Positions 26,272-34,909 of a stretch of 64,000 nucleotides of DNA are shown here, one piece after another. The position numbers and the translations under genes are program-made. The notes below the pieces were generated by a model. The model searched no databases, was not told where the DNA came from, and worked only from the letters and a program-made list of their open reading frames with translations. The DNA comes from Cytophagales bacterium (lineage in GTDB: Bacteria; Bacteroidota; Bacteroidia; Cytophagales; Spirosomataceae), in assembly GCA_013298025.1 (NCBI GenBank), contig JAAFJE010000014.1, positions 112,317 to 176,316 of the forward strand. The letters are read 5' to 3'. Each line of letters opens with the position of its first letter. Position 1 is the first letter of the stretch.

Positions 26272-27807
26272 TCAAATCAAAGCATTCCCACCAAGCCCCA
26301 CCTGCCATGCTTGTGGGATAAATTCTTGTCTTAATGCTTCAAAAGTATTGGTATGCAACAAGTGTAGTTTTTCCAGTACATATCCCTGAAAAACGCCTCC
26401 TGCTTCAAAGTTGGCGAGAAATTCCTCCAAACTATGCGGATGGCTTGCATCTGACTTATAATTCGCCAAAGCTAATTCGGCTAGTAGCGCAGGATTTGCT
26501 TGTTGGTTTTCTGCTACCAAGGTAGCCATGATTTGTTGAAATAGCGTAGCCTCTTGCAACAGTAAGCTATTGGCTACAGCGAGTTTTCTTTGAAAATAAC
26601 GGGCTTTCAAGTCAGATTGGAGCTGTTCTTGGTTGATGACCTGCTGTTTTAGTTGCGCTGTGGCTTTGGCTTTTTGGGCTGCTTGTACTTTGTCTTCTTT
26701 CGGCTCTTCAATCAAGCTTGGATTTCTGACAACAGTGCTGATGTATCCGCCCACATTTTTAATAGACTCTCCTGCTTGTATTTTTTGAAGTACATACACT
26801 ACCCCACGTTGAATTTGTTCTAAAGGAAATTCGTCAAGCCATTTCGTTAAAGTGGCTTTTGTAATCTTAAAATCTTTCAGTTGGTCGTACAACTCTTCTA
26901 TTGCATGAGGCCCTGTTGCCAAAGGTGCTGCCTCGTGCTGGGCTTCTTTTTCTACCAACTGATATTCGGGCGTACTGGTGGCGATGACGATGTTGCCATT
27001 ACTCGATTTGATGACCTGACGAGTTATTTTTTTAGCCATTCCAGAAAGATGCAAAGGCACTTCTTTTTCATCTAAATGAAAAACTAATTTATCGACCGCC
27101 CTTCCAATCTTTTCTTCTTCAAATTTTGAAACAATCAAATCCGTGTATTTCTCTAAATCTTTGATTCCTTTTTGAATAATTTTTTGTTTAAAATTTCCGT
27201 AAAGCGGATACTCGCTATCGGTCACAGCTAAAATTTCTCTCAGACGCACCAAGGAATACTTCACCTTTTTGTTGCCTAAATTATACTGATGTCTCAAAAT
27301 CAAATATAACTTAACGGAGTTGGGGCTTTGAATACTTGCAATGTTTCTTACGTCAATGGTAAGGTATTCTTTTTGCAATTGAAGCAAATAGGGCTTTAGC
27401 TTGGGATTGAATTTAAGACGTATTCTATTTTGTTCACTCGCTTTTACAGGCTCGCTGGTTTCATCAATCAAGTGAATTGTAGTACGATAGATTTCACCGT
27501 CTTCTTTCTTTTCATAAATCACAAATTTCTTATTAAAAAGCCGTTCTGCGGCATCCCTTATAGCTTCGTAGTAGCGTCCGTCGTCACTCAACGAATAGAG
27601 TTTTATCACATCTTGTGTACGAATTTCATATTCAATAAAATCTTCGTCGTCAGGTAATACCATCGTGAGCATGGTCATAAATACCCTAAACTCGTTTATA
27701 TCCATTTTAGAGGTCGCTTCTACAAGACCAGCTTTACCGCCTTGCATTCTGATAATATATCTGTCTTGATACTCCTGTTTCTTCCGAACTTTACTTTTTT
27801 TAGACAT
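26272..27807 (-). CDS. Replication initiator protein (RepB/Rep_3 superfamily)
   Basis: The N-terminal half (about 20-250) has the double winged-helix pattern of Rep_3 initiators: SKMDINEFRVFMTMLTMV, YYEAIRDAAERLFNKKF, SPNSVKLYLILRHQY and YPLYGNFKQKIIQKGIKDLE. Such proteins bind iterons and melt the origin. At 511 residues it is longer than most of the family; the added 230 residues are charged and Gln-rich (KAKATAQLKQQVINQEQLQ) and probably helical. Seven iterons and an inverted-repeat operator lie upstream. The gene supports a plasmid or chromid origin for this DNA. Confidence 0.88.
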   Translation of the reverse strand: MSKKSKVRKKQEYQDRYIIRMQGGKAGLVEATSKMDINEFRVFMTMLTMVLPDDEDFIEYEIRTQDVIKLYSLSDDGRYYEAIRDAAERLFNKKFVIYEKKEDGEIYRTTIHLIDETSEPVKASEQNRIRLKFNPKLKPYLLQLQKEYLTIDVRNIASIQSPNSVKLYLILRHQYNLGNKKVKYSLVRLREILAVTDSEYPLYGNFKQKIIQKGIKDLEKYTDLIVSKFEEEKIGRAVDKLVFHLDEKEVPLHLSGMAKKITRQVIKSSNGNIVIATSTPEYQLVEKEAQHEAAPLATGPHAIEELYDQLKDFKITKATLTKWLDEFPLEQIQRGVVYVLQKIQAGESIKNVGGYISTVVRNPSLIEEPKEDKVQAAQKAKATAQLKQQVINQEQLQSDLKARYFQRKLAVANSLLLQEATLFQQIMATLVAENQQANPALLAELALANYKSDASHPHSLEEFLANFEAGGVFQGYVLEKLHLLHTNTFEALRQEFIPQAWQVGLGGNALI

Positions 27808-27854
27808 AACATTTTGATTATGAAGCTATTAATTTTCAAATTTAAGTGTTTTTT

Positions 27855-27890
27855 TTAACTATAACAACTTAAAAAAAAAGTTATAGTTAA
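27855..27890. promoter_or_regulatory. Inverted-repeat operator upstream of rep
   Basis: TTAACTATAAC and GTTATAGTTAA form a perfect 11-bp inverted repeat around an A-rich centre. The arms match the GGTTATAGTT half of the iterons, as in known Rep operators where a Rep dimer represses its own gene. It lies 48 bp before the rep start. Confidence 0.65.
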
Positions 27891-27891
27891 T

Positions 27892-27999
27892 TCCGTGAAA
27901 TTGGTTATAATTCTCCGTGAAATTGGTTATAGTTCTCCGTGAAATTAGTTATAGTTCTCCGTGAAATTGGTTATAGTTGTCGTGAAATTGGTTATAGTT
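27892..27999. repeat. Origin iterons, five copies
   Basis: Five direct repeats of CGTGAAATTGGTTATAGTT begin at 27894, 27916, 27938, 27960 and 27981. They are spaced 22, 22, 22 and 21 bp, about two helical turns, so all face the same side of the DNA. One copy reads ATTAG for ATTGG. This is the classic layout of an iteron origin next to its initiator gene. Confidence 0.85.
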
Positions 28000-28199
28000 A
28001 CCTTTGTAATAATCAGAAAATCAGATAGTTATGAAGCCTTTAAATAATAAAAAGAACAAAAAATAATAAAAAGAACAAAACAAAAAGAAAAAATTGTTGT
28101 TGTTTTTTGAAGTTTAATTTTTGTTTTTTTATCTGCGATGTACATGATTGGTAAGGGCTTTTAAACCTGATAAAAATAATAAAAATAAAATTTCCCGTT

Positions 28200-28240
28200 C
28201 CGTGAAATTGGTTATAGTTGTCGTGAAATTGGTTATACTT
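28200..28240. repeat. Origin iterons, two further copies
   Basis: Two more copies of CGTGAAATTGGTTATA begin at 28201 and 28222 (21-bp step), about 200 bp from the main cluster. The region between (28000-28200) is very AT-rich and is a likely melting region. Confidence 0.8.
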
Positions 28241-28469
28241 TATAGAACATATATCAGGTATGATATTTCTCTTGATGCTAGGGTTTCGGTAAAAGATAAT
28301 TTTATAAATCCTCAGCGTAAAAGCTTGTTTGAGGTTTAAGAAAAATGTATTAAGTCGAGGAGATTCAAAAAAGAGAAAATTAGTTTTTGGTTGATTATCG
28401 GCAATCCAGTTAAACAAGTAATAATTGTTAGCTGAGGTTGCCTTGGGAAGTGAGAGGTTTTGGAAAGTT

Positions 28470-28500
28470 TACCGTGGTGGTCAAAATGACCACCACGGTA
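28470..28500. promoter_or_regulatory. parS-like palindrome, copy 1
   Basis: Perfect 14-bp arms TACCGTGGTGGTCA and TGACCACCACGGTA around AAA, just downstream of parB. Three further copies lie in the parAB locus, and none was seen elsewhere in the window. A centromere site bound by ParB is inferred. Confidence 0.6.
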
Positions 28501-28543
28501 CTGTAAACATAGACAAAAGATATGCTGGTGATAGTAGGCTTTT

Positions 28544-29515
28544 TCAGCCAAGAACAATCTCTTTTTTGATATGCTCAATGACCTGAATCAGGGCATCGCA
28601 TTCTTCGGCTGTGCTCAGGTAATTTTTTAAAAGAGTTAAGACTTTTTCTTTTGAGGGCTTTTCTTTTTTTTCCGTTTTCGCCTCAGTTGAAGGACTTGTA
28701 AGTGCTTGTAATTTTACGGCTGCTTCTTCGGTATTTTGTATTTTACCTAAGTCGATGATGTCTGCTTTTTTCAAAACGGATTTACCCTGCAATACTTCAT
28801 TTTTTAGGTTTTCAGGTAGGCGTTCTAAACCTTTGGCAAAATCGGCATCTCTCCTAATTGTTTTTTCTCCTACGTTAAATTCCTTAGCCAATTGCTCAGA
28901 TAACTTTTCCTTTTTACCGTGGTGGTCAAAATGACCACCACGGTCATCGAGGAGTACATCGGTCGTAGCATCACCGTAGTGGTCATTTTGACCACCACGG
29001 CTATTACTTTCGTCTGTAGTAAACTTCCCAGCTTTATCTCTCGATAAGGCTGCCGTTTCTCGTGCTTGTTTCAATGCCAAGTATTTCATCCCTCGTAAAT
29101 AGGCCATTTGTTCTATCGACAAATTACGTCGTCCCAACTGGTGGTCTATCATAAAGTCTTGGGCTTTTTCAAGTGTTGGTATTTCGATGAGATTGATTCT
29201 AAAATCTAAGCCAAATTTCTGGCAAATCTCATACCGATTATGGCCATCAATCAACACATAACATAATTCATTGGCATTGGTCGCCGTCGGATTAATAATA
29301 CCTTGCTTGGTTTCCCATACAATAAGCGGGTCTTTACAACCAAAACTCAAAATGTTTTGCTCTAGTTGGCTACGCTCGTCGGTAGCCAAAGGAGGGATAA
29401 ACTTTTTAAGAAAGTCTAAAACAATAAGTTCCTTTTTTATTTTTTCATCTTGCGAATACATTGATTTGGGCAATTCTGTTTTCATCATTGCACGCATAAA
29501 ATCATTTTTTGCCAT
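28544..29515 (-). CDS. ParB-like partition protein
   Basis: This 323-residue protein has a ParB/Spo0J N-terminal domain (about 45-150) with PLIVWETKQG, VLIDGHNRYEICQKFGL and QLGRRNLSIEQMAYLRGMKY. An HTH region follows, with LSEQLAKEFNVGEKTIRRDADF. Residues between them (about 170-200) contain RGGQNDHYG and RGGHFDHHG, encoded by two copies of the parS-like palindrome within the gene. It starts 12 bp after parA and forms an operon with it. The two together should segregate the replicon. Confidence 0.85.
   Translation of the reverse strand: MAKNDFMRAMMKTELPKSMYSQDEKIKKELIVLDFLKKFIPPLATDERSQLEQNILSFGCKDPLIVWETKQGIINPTATNANELCYVLIDGHNRYEICQKFGLDFRINLIEIPTLEKAQDFMIDHQLGRRNLSIEQMAYLRGMKYLALKQARETAALSRDKAGKFTTDESNSRGGQNDHYGDATTDVLLDDRGGHFDHHGKKEKLSEQLAKEFNVGEKTIRRDADFAKGLERLPENLKNEVLQGKSVLKKADIIDLGKIQNTEEAAVKLQALTSPSTEAKTEKKEKPSKEKVLTLLKNYLSTAEECDALIQVIEHIKKEIVLG
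28915..28945. promoter_or_regulatory. parS-like palindrome, copy 2 (inside parB)
   Basis: Arms ACCGTGGTGGTCA and TGACCACCACGGT around a 3-bp centre, within the parB coding frame where it encodes RGGHFDHHGK. Confidence 0.55.
28973..29002. promoter_or_regulatory. parS-like palindrome, copy 3 (inside parB)
   Basis: ACCGTAGTGGTCA and TGACCACCACGG around TTT; the two arms differ at one pair. It encodes RGGQNDHYG in ParB. Centre-to-centre distance to copy 2 is about 57 bp. Confidence 0.55.
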
Positions 29516-29527
29516 CTGCTGCGTTCG

Positions 29528-30469
29528 TTAAATTGTCATAAATTCTTTGGCTAATTCCATGTATTGCATGGCTACATTCGACTTAGGAGCATAGGAAAAT
29601 AAGTCCTGTTGTGCTACTTGCGATTGCTGTATGATGGTAGCTCTTTCAATCGAAATCGTAAAAACGGGAATATGTTTGTATTGCTCTTTTACAAAAGTCA
29701 TCATTTGTTTATGCACCAAGGTATTAGATACCATCGTGAATAAGATACCTTTTACTTGCAAAGTATTATTCACGTGTTGGCGGATTTCATAGATTCGGTT
29801 AAACAAATTTTCGACCCCATAAAAGGCATACGCTTCGGGCTGTAAAGGCACGATACACATATCTGAGGCAACCAAAGCGTTGGTCGTGAAAATATTGAGT
29901 GCAGGGGGGCAATCAATCAAAATATAATCGAACTGCTCACTAATCTGGCTGAGTTTATTCCGAAGTCGTTTCTCATTTCCGATGGCATTTACCAAATCGG
30001 TTTCACGATAGGCCATTTTGATATTGGAAGGAGCTAAATAAAAATTTTCGGCAACAGGCAATATAGGTACAGGTACATTGTCGAGAATAGCATCTATGAC
30101 TTGCACTTCGGGGGCATATACGCCAAAACACTGCGAAGTATTTCCTTGTGAATCAAAATCGACCAACAACACCGAAAAGCCCGCAAGGGCCAACGCTTTG
30201 CCTAAATTGATGGTGGTAGTGGTTTTTCCCACGCCTCCTTTGTGATTGACAATCGCTATAATTTTGGCTTTGGCAAATAGCTCGTCGGCATAGCCATATT
30301 CTCGCAAAATTGGTTCTAGTAAATTGCAGTGCTTTTCGTTGAGCGTAAGCAAACCTTGCAATGCTTTGTGAAGCGTTTTCTTGGGCAACGCCGCTTCTTT
30401 CTCTAACTGAGATAAATTCAAAGCAGGCTTCTGCTTGATAAATTTGAGGATTTTATCAGGAGTAATCAT
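29528..30469 (-). CDS. ParA family partition ATPase with N-terminal HTH
   Basis: This 313-residue protein opens with an HTH-like segment (LSQLEKEAALPKKTLHKALQ, about 19-38). The deviant Walker A box IVNHKGGVGKTTTTINLG follows near 72-90, then VDFDSQGN and the Walker B-like YILIDCPPALN. The N-terminal DNA-binding part is typical of plasmid ParA proteins that repress their own operon. The large palindrome about 90 bp upstream could be its operator or a parS site. It is co-transcribed with parB. Confidence 0.92.
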   Translation of the reverse strand: MITPDKILKFIKQKPALNLSQLEKEAALPKKTLHKALQGLLTLNEKHCNLLEPILREYGYADELFAKAKIIAIVNHKGGVGKTTTTINLGKALALAGFSVLLVDFDSQGNTSQCFGVYAPEVQVIDAILDNVPVPILPVAENFYLAPSNIKMAYRETDLVNAIGNEKRLRNKLSQISEQFDYILIDCPPALNIFTTNALVASDMCIVPLQPEAYAFYGVENLFNRIYEIRQHVNNTLQVKGILFTMVSNTLVHKQMMTFVKEQYKHIPVFTISIERATIIQQSQVAQQDLFSYAPKSNVAMQYMELAKEFMTI

Positions 30470-30557
30470 AATGCTATATTTTTGTACAAAAAAGATAAAA
30501 ATATAACCAAAAACAAAATAAAAAGAACTTATTTTATCCGTAATACAACATTCTAAC

Positions 30558-30606
30558 CATCATATTTACCGTAGTGGTCATTTTGACCACTACGGTAAAT
30601 ATGATG
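30558..30606. promoter_or_regulatory. parS-like palindrome, copy 4 (upstream of parA)
   Basis: A perfect palindrome with two 23-bp arms around TTT, containing the common ACCGTAGTGGTCA core. It sits about 90 bp upstream of the parA start, where binding could also repress parAB. Confidence 0.65.
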
Positions 30607-30965
30607 ATGTAAGTTCGACTAAGCTACAAAATGAGCATAATAGAGATGAGTAATGAATGGGGTATTTTTATTGAAAAAAACGAGAGGTACACATCAACTA
30701 AGTAACAAAAGTGCTATATCAAACTATAAATTCATTTTGCCTCGACGAGAGTCTTCAATCAAATGGCTAAAAATACTCTTCTTTTGCCATTTAAGCCATT
30801 TTGAGTACTTGGAAGGTAAATTATATTGATATGAAAATATTTTATCTCTTGTATCAAAAAAGTAGCAAGTATTAATTATCGTAATTCGTTTTTTATGGAG
30901 TTGAAAGGGTAAAATGATGAGATTGAGTTTGAGCAAAATTGTTACTGTGAATCGACCGTTATATT

Positions 30966-31006
30966 TAGGACTTTAACAAAAAAAATATTAGCTTGTTAAA
31001 GTCCTA
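30966..31006. terminator. Hairpin, probable terminator after the caspase operon
   Basis: TAGGACTTTAACA and TGTTAAAGTCCTA form a perfect 13-bp stem. It lies 27 bp past the stop of the minus-strand caspase gene. The rest of 30470-31032 holds the palindrome above and no supported gene; a 70-codon frame at 30724-30936 has no supporting signs. Confidence 0.6.
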
Positions 31007-31032
31007 CTAAGGTATAATTTTTGAAAAATAGG

Positions 31033-31866
31033 CTAAAAAACAAACTCTTCTTCCAACGACACTTCCTTCACAAATTGCGGATTTTGTGCATTTTGGGTTT
31101 GTTTTTTTACATCTATGGCGGTTCTATCGAAAATTTTCTCTAGGCGTACCCCTTCTTGGAGTGTTTTTAGTAAGCTTGTTGTATAAGTGCCGTTGCGACC
31201 CTTACCGTTGGCAGCTTTTAGTCCCCAACCTGTTGCCATAGCTAAATATACATTACCTTCGGGCATTTTTTTGAGTTCTATAGGCGTAAACCCCCTACTA
31301 TTATCGCCCCATGCTCGTTCGGTAGCATCGTTCTTAAACGGATCGTTTCTACAAGCATCAAGTATAATAAGGTTGTGTTTGGCACCAGCATTGCGTAAGC
31401 GTAAGAAAAGGGTTTCGATGTTGTAGGCATCGTCGTCGGCATCAACAGTGCTTTTGAGTTGAGCATCAATAGGAATGATATATTTTTTACCTGCTATTTC
31501 CATGCCATGACCAGCGTAAAAAAACGCTGCTATCTCAGCTCCTTTGATGCGTTCTTCAAAAGCCCTAATAGCTTGCTTGGTCGTTGTCAACGTTGCATTT
31601 GTTACTACTACCACATGAAAGCCTAAACTTTTGAGTTTGTTTGCTAAGTCTTGCACATCATTAATAGGATTTTCTCCCAATTTCGTACCATACACATACT
31701 CGGTGTTGCCAATGAGTATGGCTTCCCTTCTACCTTTAGGTAGTACGTTTACAGCTTTTTTCTTGATGTTTACATAGTGGCTAGGACTTTTGGCTTCTAG
31801 CTGGTTTTGTGCTTGCAAGCTGTGCCAGCCTACAAGAATACTACATAAAAAGAGGAGTTTTTTCAT
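31033..31866 (-). CDS. Exported caspase-family (C14) peptidase
   Basis: This 277-residue protein has a signal peptide (ending SLQAQ) and a single caspase-like domain from about 45. The catalytic His lies in FFYAGHGMEIAGKKYIIPIDA and the catalytic Cys in LIILDACRNDPF. Active enzymes of this fold cut after Asp, Arg or Lys. It should act outside the cytoplasm. It is the last gene of a three-gene minus-strand operon with the LamG-like protein (4 bp away) and an anti-sigma-like protein, led by the island promoter motif. Confidence 0.88.
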   Translation of the reverse strand: MKKLLFLCSILVGWHSLQAQNQLEAKSPSHYVNIKKKAVNVLPKGRREAILIGNTEYVYGTKLGENPINDVQDLANKLKSLGFHVVVVTNATLTTTKQAIRAFEERIKGAEIAAFFYAGHGMEIAGKKYIIPIDAQLKSTVDADDDAYNIETLFLRLRNAGAKHNLIILDACRNDPFKNDATERAWGDNSRGFTPIELKKMPEGNVYLAMATGWGLKAANGKGRNGTYTTSLLKTLQEGVRLEKIFDRTAIDVKKQTQNAQNPQFVKEVSLEEEFVF

Positions 31867-31870
31867 GATT

Positions 31871-32914
31871 TTAATAGGCTAAAGTATATATATTAAGCTC
31901 TTTCCAATATCCTTTGAACGCCGAGCCATTGGCATAGTTAGCCGACACTATTTTTACGCCAGTATTTTCATATTTACTCAAACAATCGTTGAATGTATAG
32001 CTATACTTCAAAATTGATTCTCTATTTAGGTATAGGCTTATGTTCTTCTTTGTATAAACCAATAGCAGTTCATTCCAGCTATTCGCTTTAACTGTTGCGG
32101 TAGATAAAACCTTTTTTTCGGTATTATCAAACGTACAAAAAAGCGTGTTAGTATTAGATATTTCAATACCCACTTGCCTACATAATTGTCCAATATACAA
32201 GATTGGCATTGCCTTATTTTGAGTATTTATTTTAAAGTTCAAAGAGATGGCAAAATTATTCATATCCAGTAGTGCGTAAGGCAAATCGGATGTACCAATA
32301 ATTTCATCGTCAATGCCATTGCCTTTTGAATAATTACCACTTATGTACGCACTTTTTCTATCAAATTGAATAAATCGATGAAACTCTAGCTCTTTTTTTA
32401 AGTTGCTTGCCGTATAATCAGGGTAAGCATCTACTGAGAGAGGATATTTTGCCACGATTTTCATACCTTTTGCCTGTGTTTCGGAGAAAAGAAATTGCAT
32501 ATCGCTATAATTGACTGCTTTTTTTAAATCAGGCTTATCATCGCCTGATATTACAGGAGCGTTATACAATGCTTTTAATTTAATGCTCAAATTACCCTCT
32601 AAGACATCAAGGTGTTCAAGCGGTCGCCACACAAGCTGCAAACCCGTGCCAGCCTGTATATTGTCGCCTATTGCTCCTCTACAAGCATTATTGGGTACGC
32701 TCTGCCAGTTGTAGCCGTCGAGGCTGTAATACAGGCTGAGGCTAAAAGGCCCATTTCCCTGAAGGTCATAGCGTACCACTATTTGTTGGTCTTCTACTTC
32801 AAAGTCGATATGACTCAATTGCTGGGCATATAAAGGTTGCCCCAACAGTAACAAGACTGTAAGGAGTATATTGTAGAGAAAGAATAAACCTTTCCTTAGC
32901 ATAGAAATGTACAT
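31871..32914 (-). CDS. Secreted protein with a LamG-like C-terminal domain
   Basis: This 347-residue protein may start at MLRKGLFFLYNIL, four codons downstream of the first ATG, followed by a signal peptide ending PLYAQ. The N-terminal part is a beta-sandwich (SHIDFEVEDQQIVVRYDLQG). The second half resembles a concanavalin/LamG fold (FAISLNFKINTQ, NELLLVYTKKNISLYLNRE). Such domains often bind glycans or proteins. It sits between the anti-sigma-like and caspase genes, so it may present or target the caspase. The exact family is unknown. Confidence 0.6.
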   Translation of the reverse strand: MYISMLRKGLFFLYNILLTVLLLLGQPLYAQQLSHIDFEVEDQQIVVRYDLQGNGPFSLSLYYSLDGYNWQSVPNNACRGAIGDNIQAGTGLQLVWRPLEHLDVLEGNLSIKLKALYNAPVISGDDKPDLKKAVNYSDMQFLFSETQAKGMKIVAKYPLSVDAYPDYTASNLKKELEFHRFIQFDRKSAYISGNYSKGNGIDDEIIGTSDLPYALLDMNNFAISLNFKINTQNKAMPILYIGQLCRQVGIEISNTNTLFCTFDNTEKKVLSTATVKANSWNELLLVYTKKNISLYLNRESILKYSYTFNDCLSKYENTGVKIVSANYANGSAFKGYWKELNIYTLAY

Positions 32915-32941
32915 AATATGTGCTTTGAAGATAAATTTACG

Positions 32942-33592
32942 CTATTTTTCAATTTTACGCAATGCCTCTACTGCTTGTTTATAGTAGCTATGTTTGGCGT
33001 TTTGAGCTATTTCCTGCCAAAGTTCTTGAGCTTTTGCCTGATCACCTACACGTTGATAACTAAGAGCCAAATACCATTCGGCACGTTGGGCTACCAAAGG
33101 GTAAGGGTTTTTGATAAATGCCCTAATGGAGTCTGGAGCGTATTGTTGGGCAAAGGCGTTGTCAAGGCGACGCATGGCTGCTTGCTCGGCGTAGTCGATG
33201 GGGCGTGCAGGAGGCGTATAGCCATTGGTCTGGAGAGAGGCACTTGTAGAGGCATCAGGCGTTTGGTATAGCCAAACACCCGTAATCAGCAAGCCTACAC
33301 AAGCTGCCGCAGCCAAGGGTTGCCAAAGCATTATGCGTTTGGGCGGTACTGGCTCGCTTGCCTGCATTTCGGGCAAGGCTCCTTCGGCAAGCAAAGTTTG
33401 ATGCAGGGCTTTCAATTCGTTTTTGCGTTGCAATATCCGTAAACCTTGCTTGATACGCTGCTGTGTACGTACTTCTTGTGCCAAGGCTGGATTGGCCTGC
33501 ATTTGAGCTTCAAATGCCAACTGCTGTTGGGGAGTCATGCCGTTGCTGAGATAGGCATGAATGTCTGCTAGTAAAGTTTCTGTCAATTCCAT
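32942..33592 (-). CDS. Anti-sigma-factor-like single-pass membrane protein
   Basis: This 216-residue protein has a cytoplasmic N-terminus with an anti-sigma-like pattern (LADIHAYLSNGMTPQQQLAFEAQMQANPALAQEV). One membrane helix at about 90-108 (LAAAACVGLLITGVWLY) and a periplasmic part with a TPR-like helix pair (AEWYLALSYQRVGDQAKAQELW) follow. It is a good candidate to hold and release the ECF sigma factor encoded at 46934-47575, although they are 13 kb apart. The island promoter motif at 33664-33696 lies just upstream, which would give feedback control. The sigma partner is inferred. Confidence 0.65.
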   Translation of the reverse strand: MELTETLLADIHAYLSNGMTPQQQLAFEAQMQANPALAQEVRTQQRIKQGLRILQRKNELKALHQTLLAEGALPEMQASEPVPPKRIMLWQPLAAAACVGLLITGVWLYQTPDASTSASLQTNGYTPPARPIDYAEQAAMRRLDNAFAQQYAPDSIRAFIKNPYPLVAQRAEWYLALSYQRVGDQAKAQELWQEIAQNAKHSYYKQAVEALRKIEK

Positions 33593-33663
33593 ACAATCAA
33601 AAATTAAGCTTTGTGATGTTGGATTTTTTGATTTCGGATAAAGCCTTCATCAAAACACCTATT

Positions 33664-33696
33664 TATTAATACCTTTAAGTGGCTTTACCTTATCAC
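33664..33696 (-). promoter_or_regulatory. Island promoter motif, copy e
   Basis: On the minus strand: GTGATAAGG, 13 bp, AGGTATTAATA. It is 72 bp ahead of the anti-sigma-like gene, and its upstream box overlaps the last codons of the preceding gene. Five other copies with the same 13-bp spacing are in the island. Confidence 0.75.
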
Positions 33697-34368
33697 TATA
33701 TGGGCAGAAAAATTTGCTAAATTTTTTTTATTTGTTTCTGTATGCCATAAACCGAGCTTCAGACCGTCCGATTTTTCGTTTAGCGTATAGGGTTTGCTCC
33801 AAGTAATGTTTTCTGTAGGGAGCTGTTGTTGTTGGGTCTCGGTAATAATGCCATCGATACGGCGTAGTTGCAATAGGGTTATGAGCGAATCGAGGGGCAA
33901 GGTCTTAGGATATGGCTCTATGCTCAGGTTGAATCCACAGCGTTGGAATATCACTTGTAATGCTGTTTTGTCGATATACTCTACCGTTGAGCCAAGGCGT
34001 AGCGTGTCGTGTTGGGCTAGTGCAAGGTCGTACTGCCGTTGGCTAGAGGAACTATAACCCCACCAACACAAGCCCAACAACACGATGCCACAAGCAAGTA
34101 AACTCCAGCGTTTGAGCGGATACTGGCACGTACCCTGCAATTGATAGCTTGCTAATGGGGTATGCTCTTGGTCATAGATGACAATGCTGGTTCGATAAGT
34201 CCCCCCACGACTAGGACAAAAACATACCCGTAAGCATTGGTCTTGTATTTCGATAGCAAAGCCTTGCTGTGGTGGTATGCGTACCTGATGCGTTTCGGGA
34301 GGTAAAAAAATGTATTTGACTAAGGTTTGTTGAGGGCGACCAACGGCAAAAGTATGTTTAATAACCAT
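33685..34368 (-). CDS. Single-pass membrane protein of unknown function
   Basis: This 227-residue protein has a beta-rich N-terminal half (VGRPQQTLVKYIFLPPETHQ) and a membrane helix at about 108-125 (SLLACGIVLLGLCWWG). The C-terminal part resembles a fragment of a periplasmic solute-binding fold (DTLRLGSTVEYIDKTALQVI, RIDGIITETQQQQLP). Family unknown. It precedes the anti-sigma-like gene but has no island promoter motif of its own. A ligand-sensing role ahead of the regulator is possible but speculative. Confidence 0.55.
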   Translation of the reverse strand: MVIKHTFAVGRPQQTLVKYIFLPPETHQVRIPPQQGFAIEIQDQCLRVCFCPSRGGTYRTSIVIYDQEHTPLASYQLQGTCQYPLKRWSLLACGIVLLGLCWWGYSSSSQRQYDLALAQHDTLRLGSTVEYIDKTALQVIFQRCGFNLSIEPYPKTLPLDSLITLLQLRRIDGIITETQQQQLPTENITWSKPYTLNEKSDGLKLGLWHTETNKKNLANFSAHIVIR

Positions 34369-34527
34369 GTAATCTATAATGCTGAATTTTGCTTTTAGAC
34401 AATTGATAGGTAAACGTTTAACTGATAAAACTGTACAAAAACTAGCTGTTTATCAACTCAATTTATAATAATGTTATCAAGTTAGCTTTTCTTTTTACGT
34501 AATACAAAAAAATGATATGTTGATTGG

Positions 34528-34573
34528 CTGTTAACCGCTATCTGTGTATCTGTTATCCGTTATCTGTTAGCCT
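34528..34573. repeat. GATAAC-type short-unit repeat, first patch
   Basis: A 46-bp patch of TATCTGT/TATCCGT units (reverse of the GATAACG form) in the 541-bp gap between the divergent genes. The rest of the gap is AT-rich, with the promoter and the longer patch described next. Confidence 0.6.
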
Positions 34574-34726
34574 TCAAACGTAAGTGTCAATGCAAAGTCA
34601 AACAACATATTTTAGCTCCGTAAAGTAAAGCTATCCGAAATCCACTTTCTGATATAAAACAGTCCTTTTGCGCATTTTATAGGAAAAATGATATTTTACC
34701 CATAAATAAAATTTATTTTTGAAAAA

Positions 34727-34759
34727 GTGATAAGGTTTGATGTGCTTAGGGTATTAATA
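34727..34759 (+). promoter_or_regulatory. Island promoter motif, copy a
   Basis: GTGATAAGG, 13 bp, GGGTATTAATA. It stands 150 bp upstream of the caspase gene at 34910, with the GATAAC-type repeat in between. Confidence 0.8.
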
Positions 34760-34906
34760 GTTATCTGTATATCCGTTATCGGTTAATTGTTTAAACGGAT
34801 AACGGATATACAGACAACAGATAACGGATAGCAGATATACAGATAACGGATAACAGATACACAGATAACAGATAACAGATACACAGATAACAGATACACA
34901 GATAAA
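34760..34906. repeat. GATAAC-type short-unit repeat tract in the leader of a caspase gene
   Basis: About 147 bp built of 7-8-nt units such as CGGATAA, CAGATAA and CAGATACA, opening with an inverted arm (TATCCGTTATCGG) that can pair with CGGATAACGGATA. It fills the untranslated leader up to the start codon. Similar tracts occur around the SUMF1 lipoprotein genes. Confidence 0.75.
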
Positions 34907-34909
34907 CAA

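Noticed and set aside
27892..28240. CRISPR-like array
   Set aside because: The repeats are 21-22 bp apart with no spacers of constant length, and lie beside a Rep gene. They are iterons.
28040..28417. A 125-codon frame in the origin region
   Set aside because: Composed of AT-rich, lysine/phenylalanine-rich translation across iterons; no supporting signal.
30724..30936. A 70-codon minus-strand frame between parA and the caspase operon
   Set aside because: No start context, no similarity pattern, and low-complexity composition.
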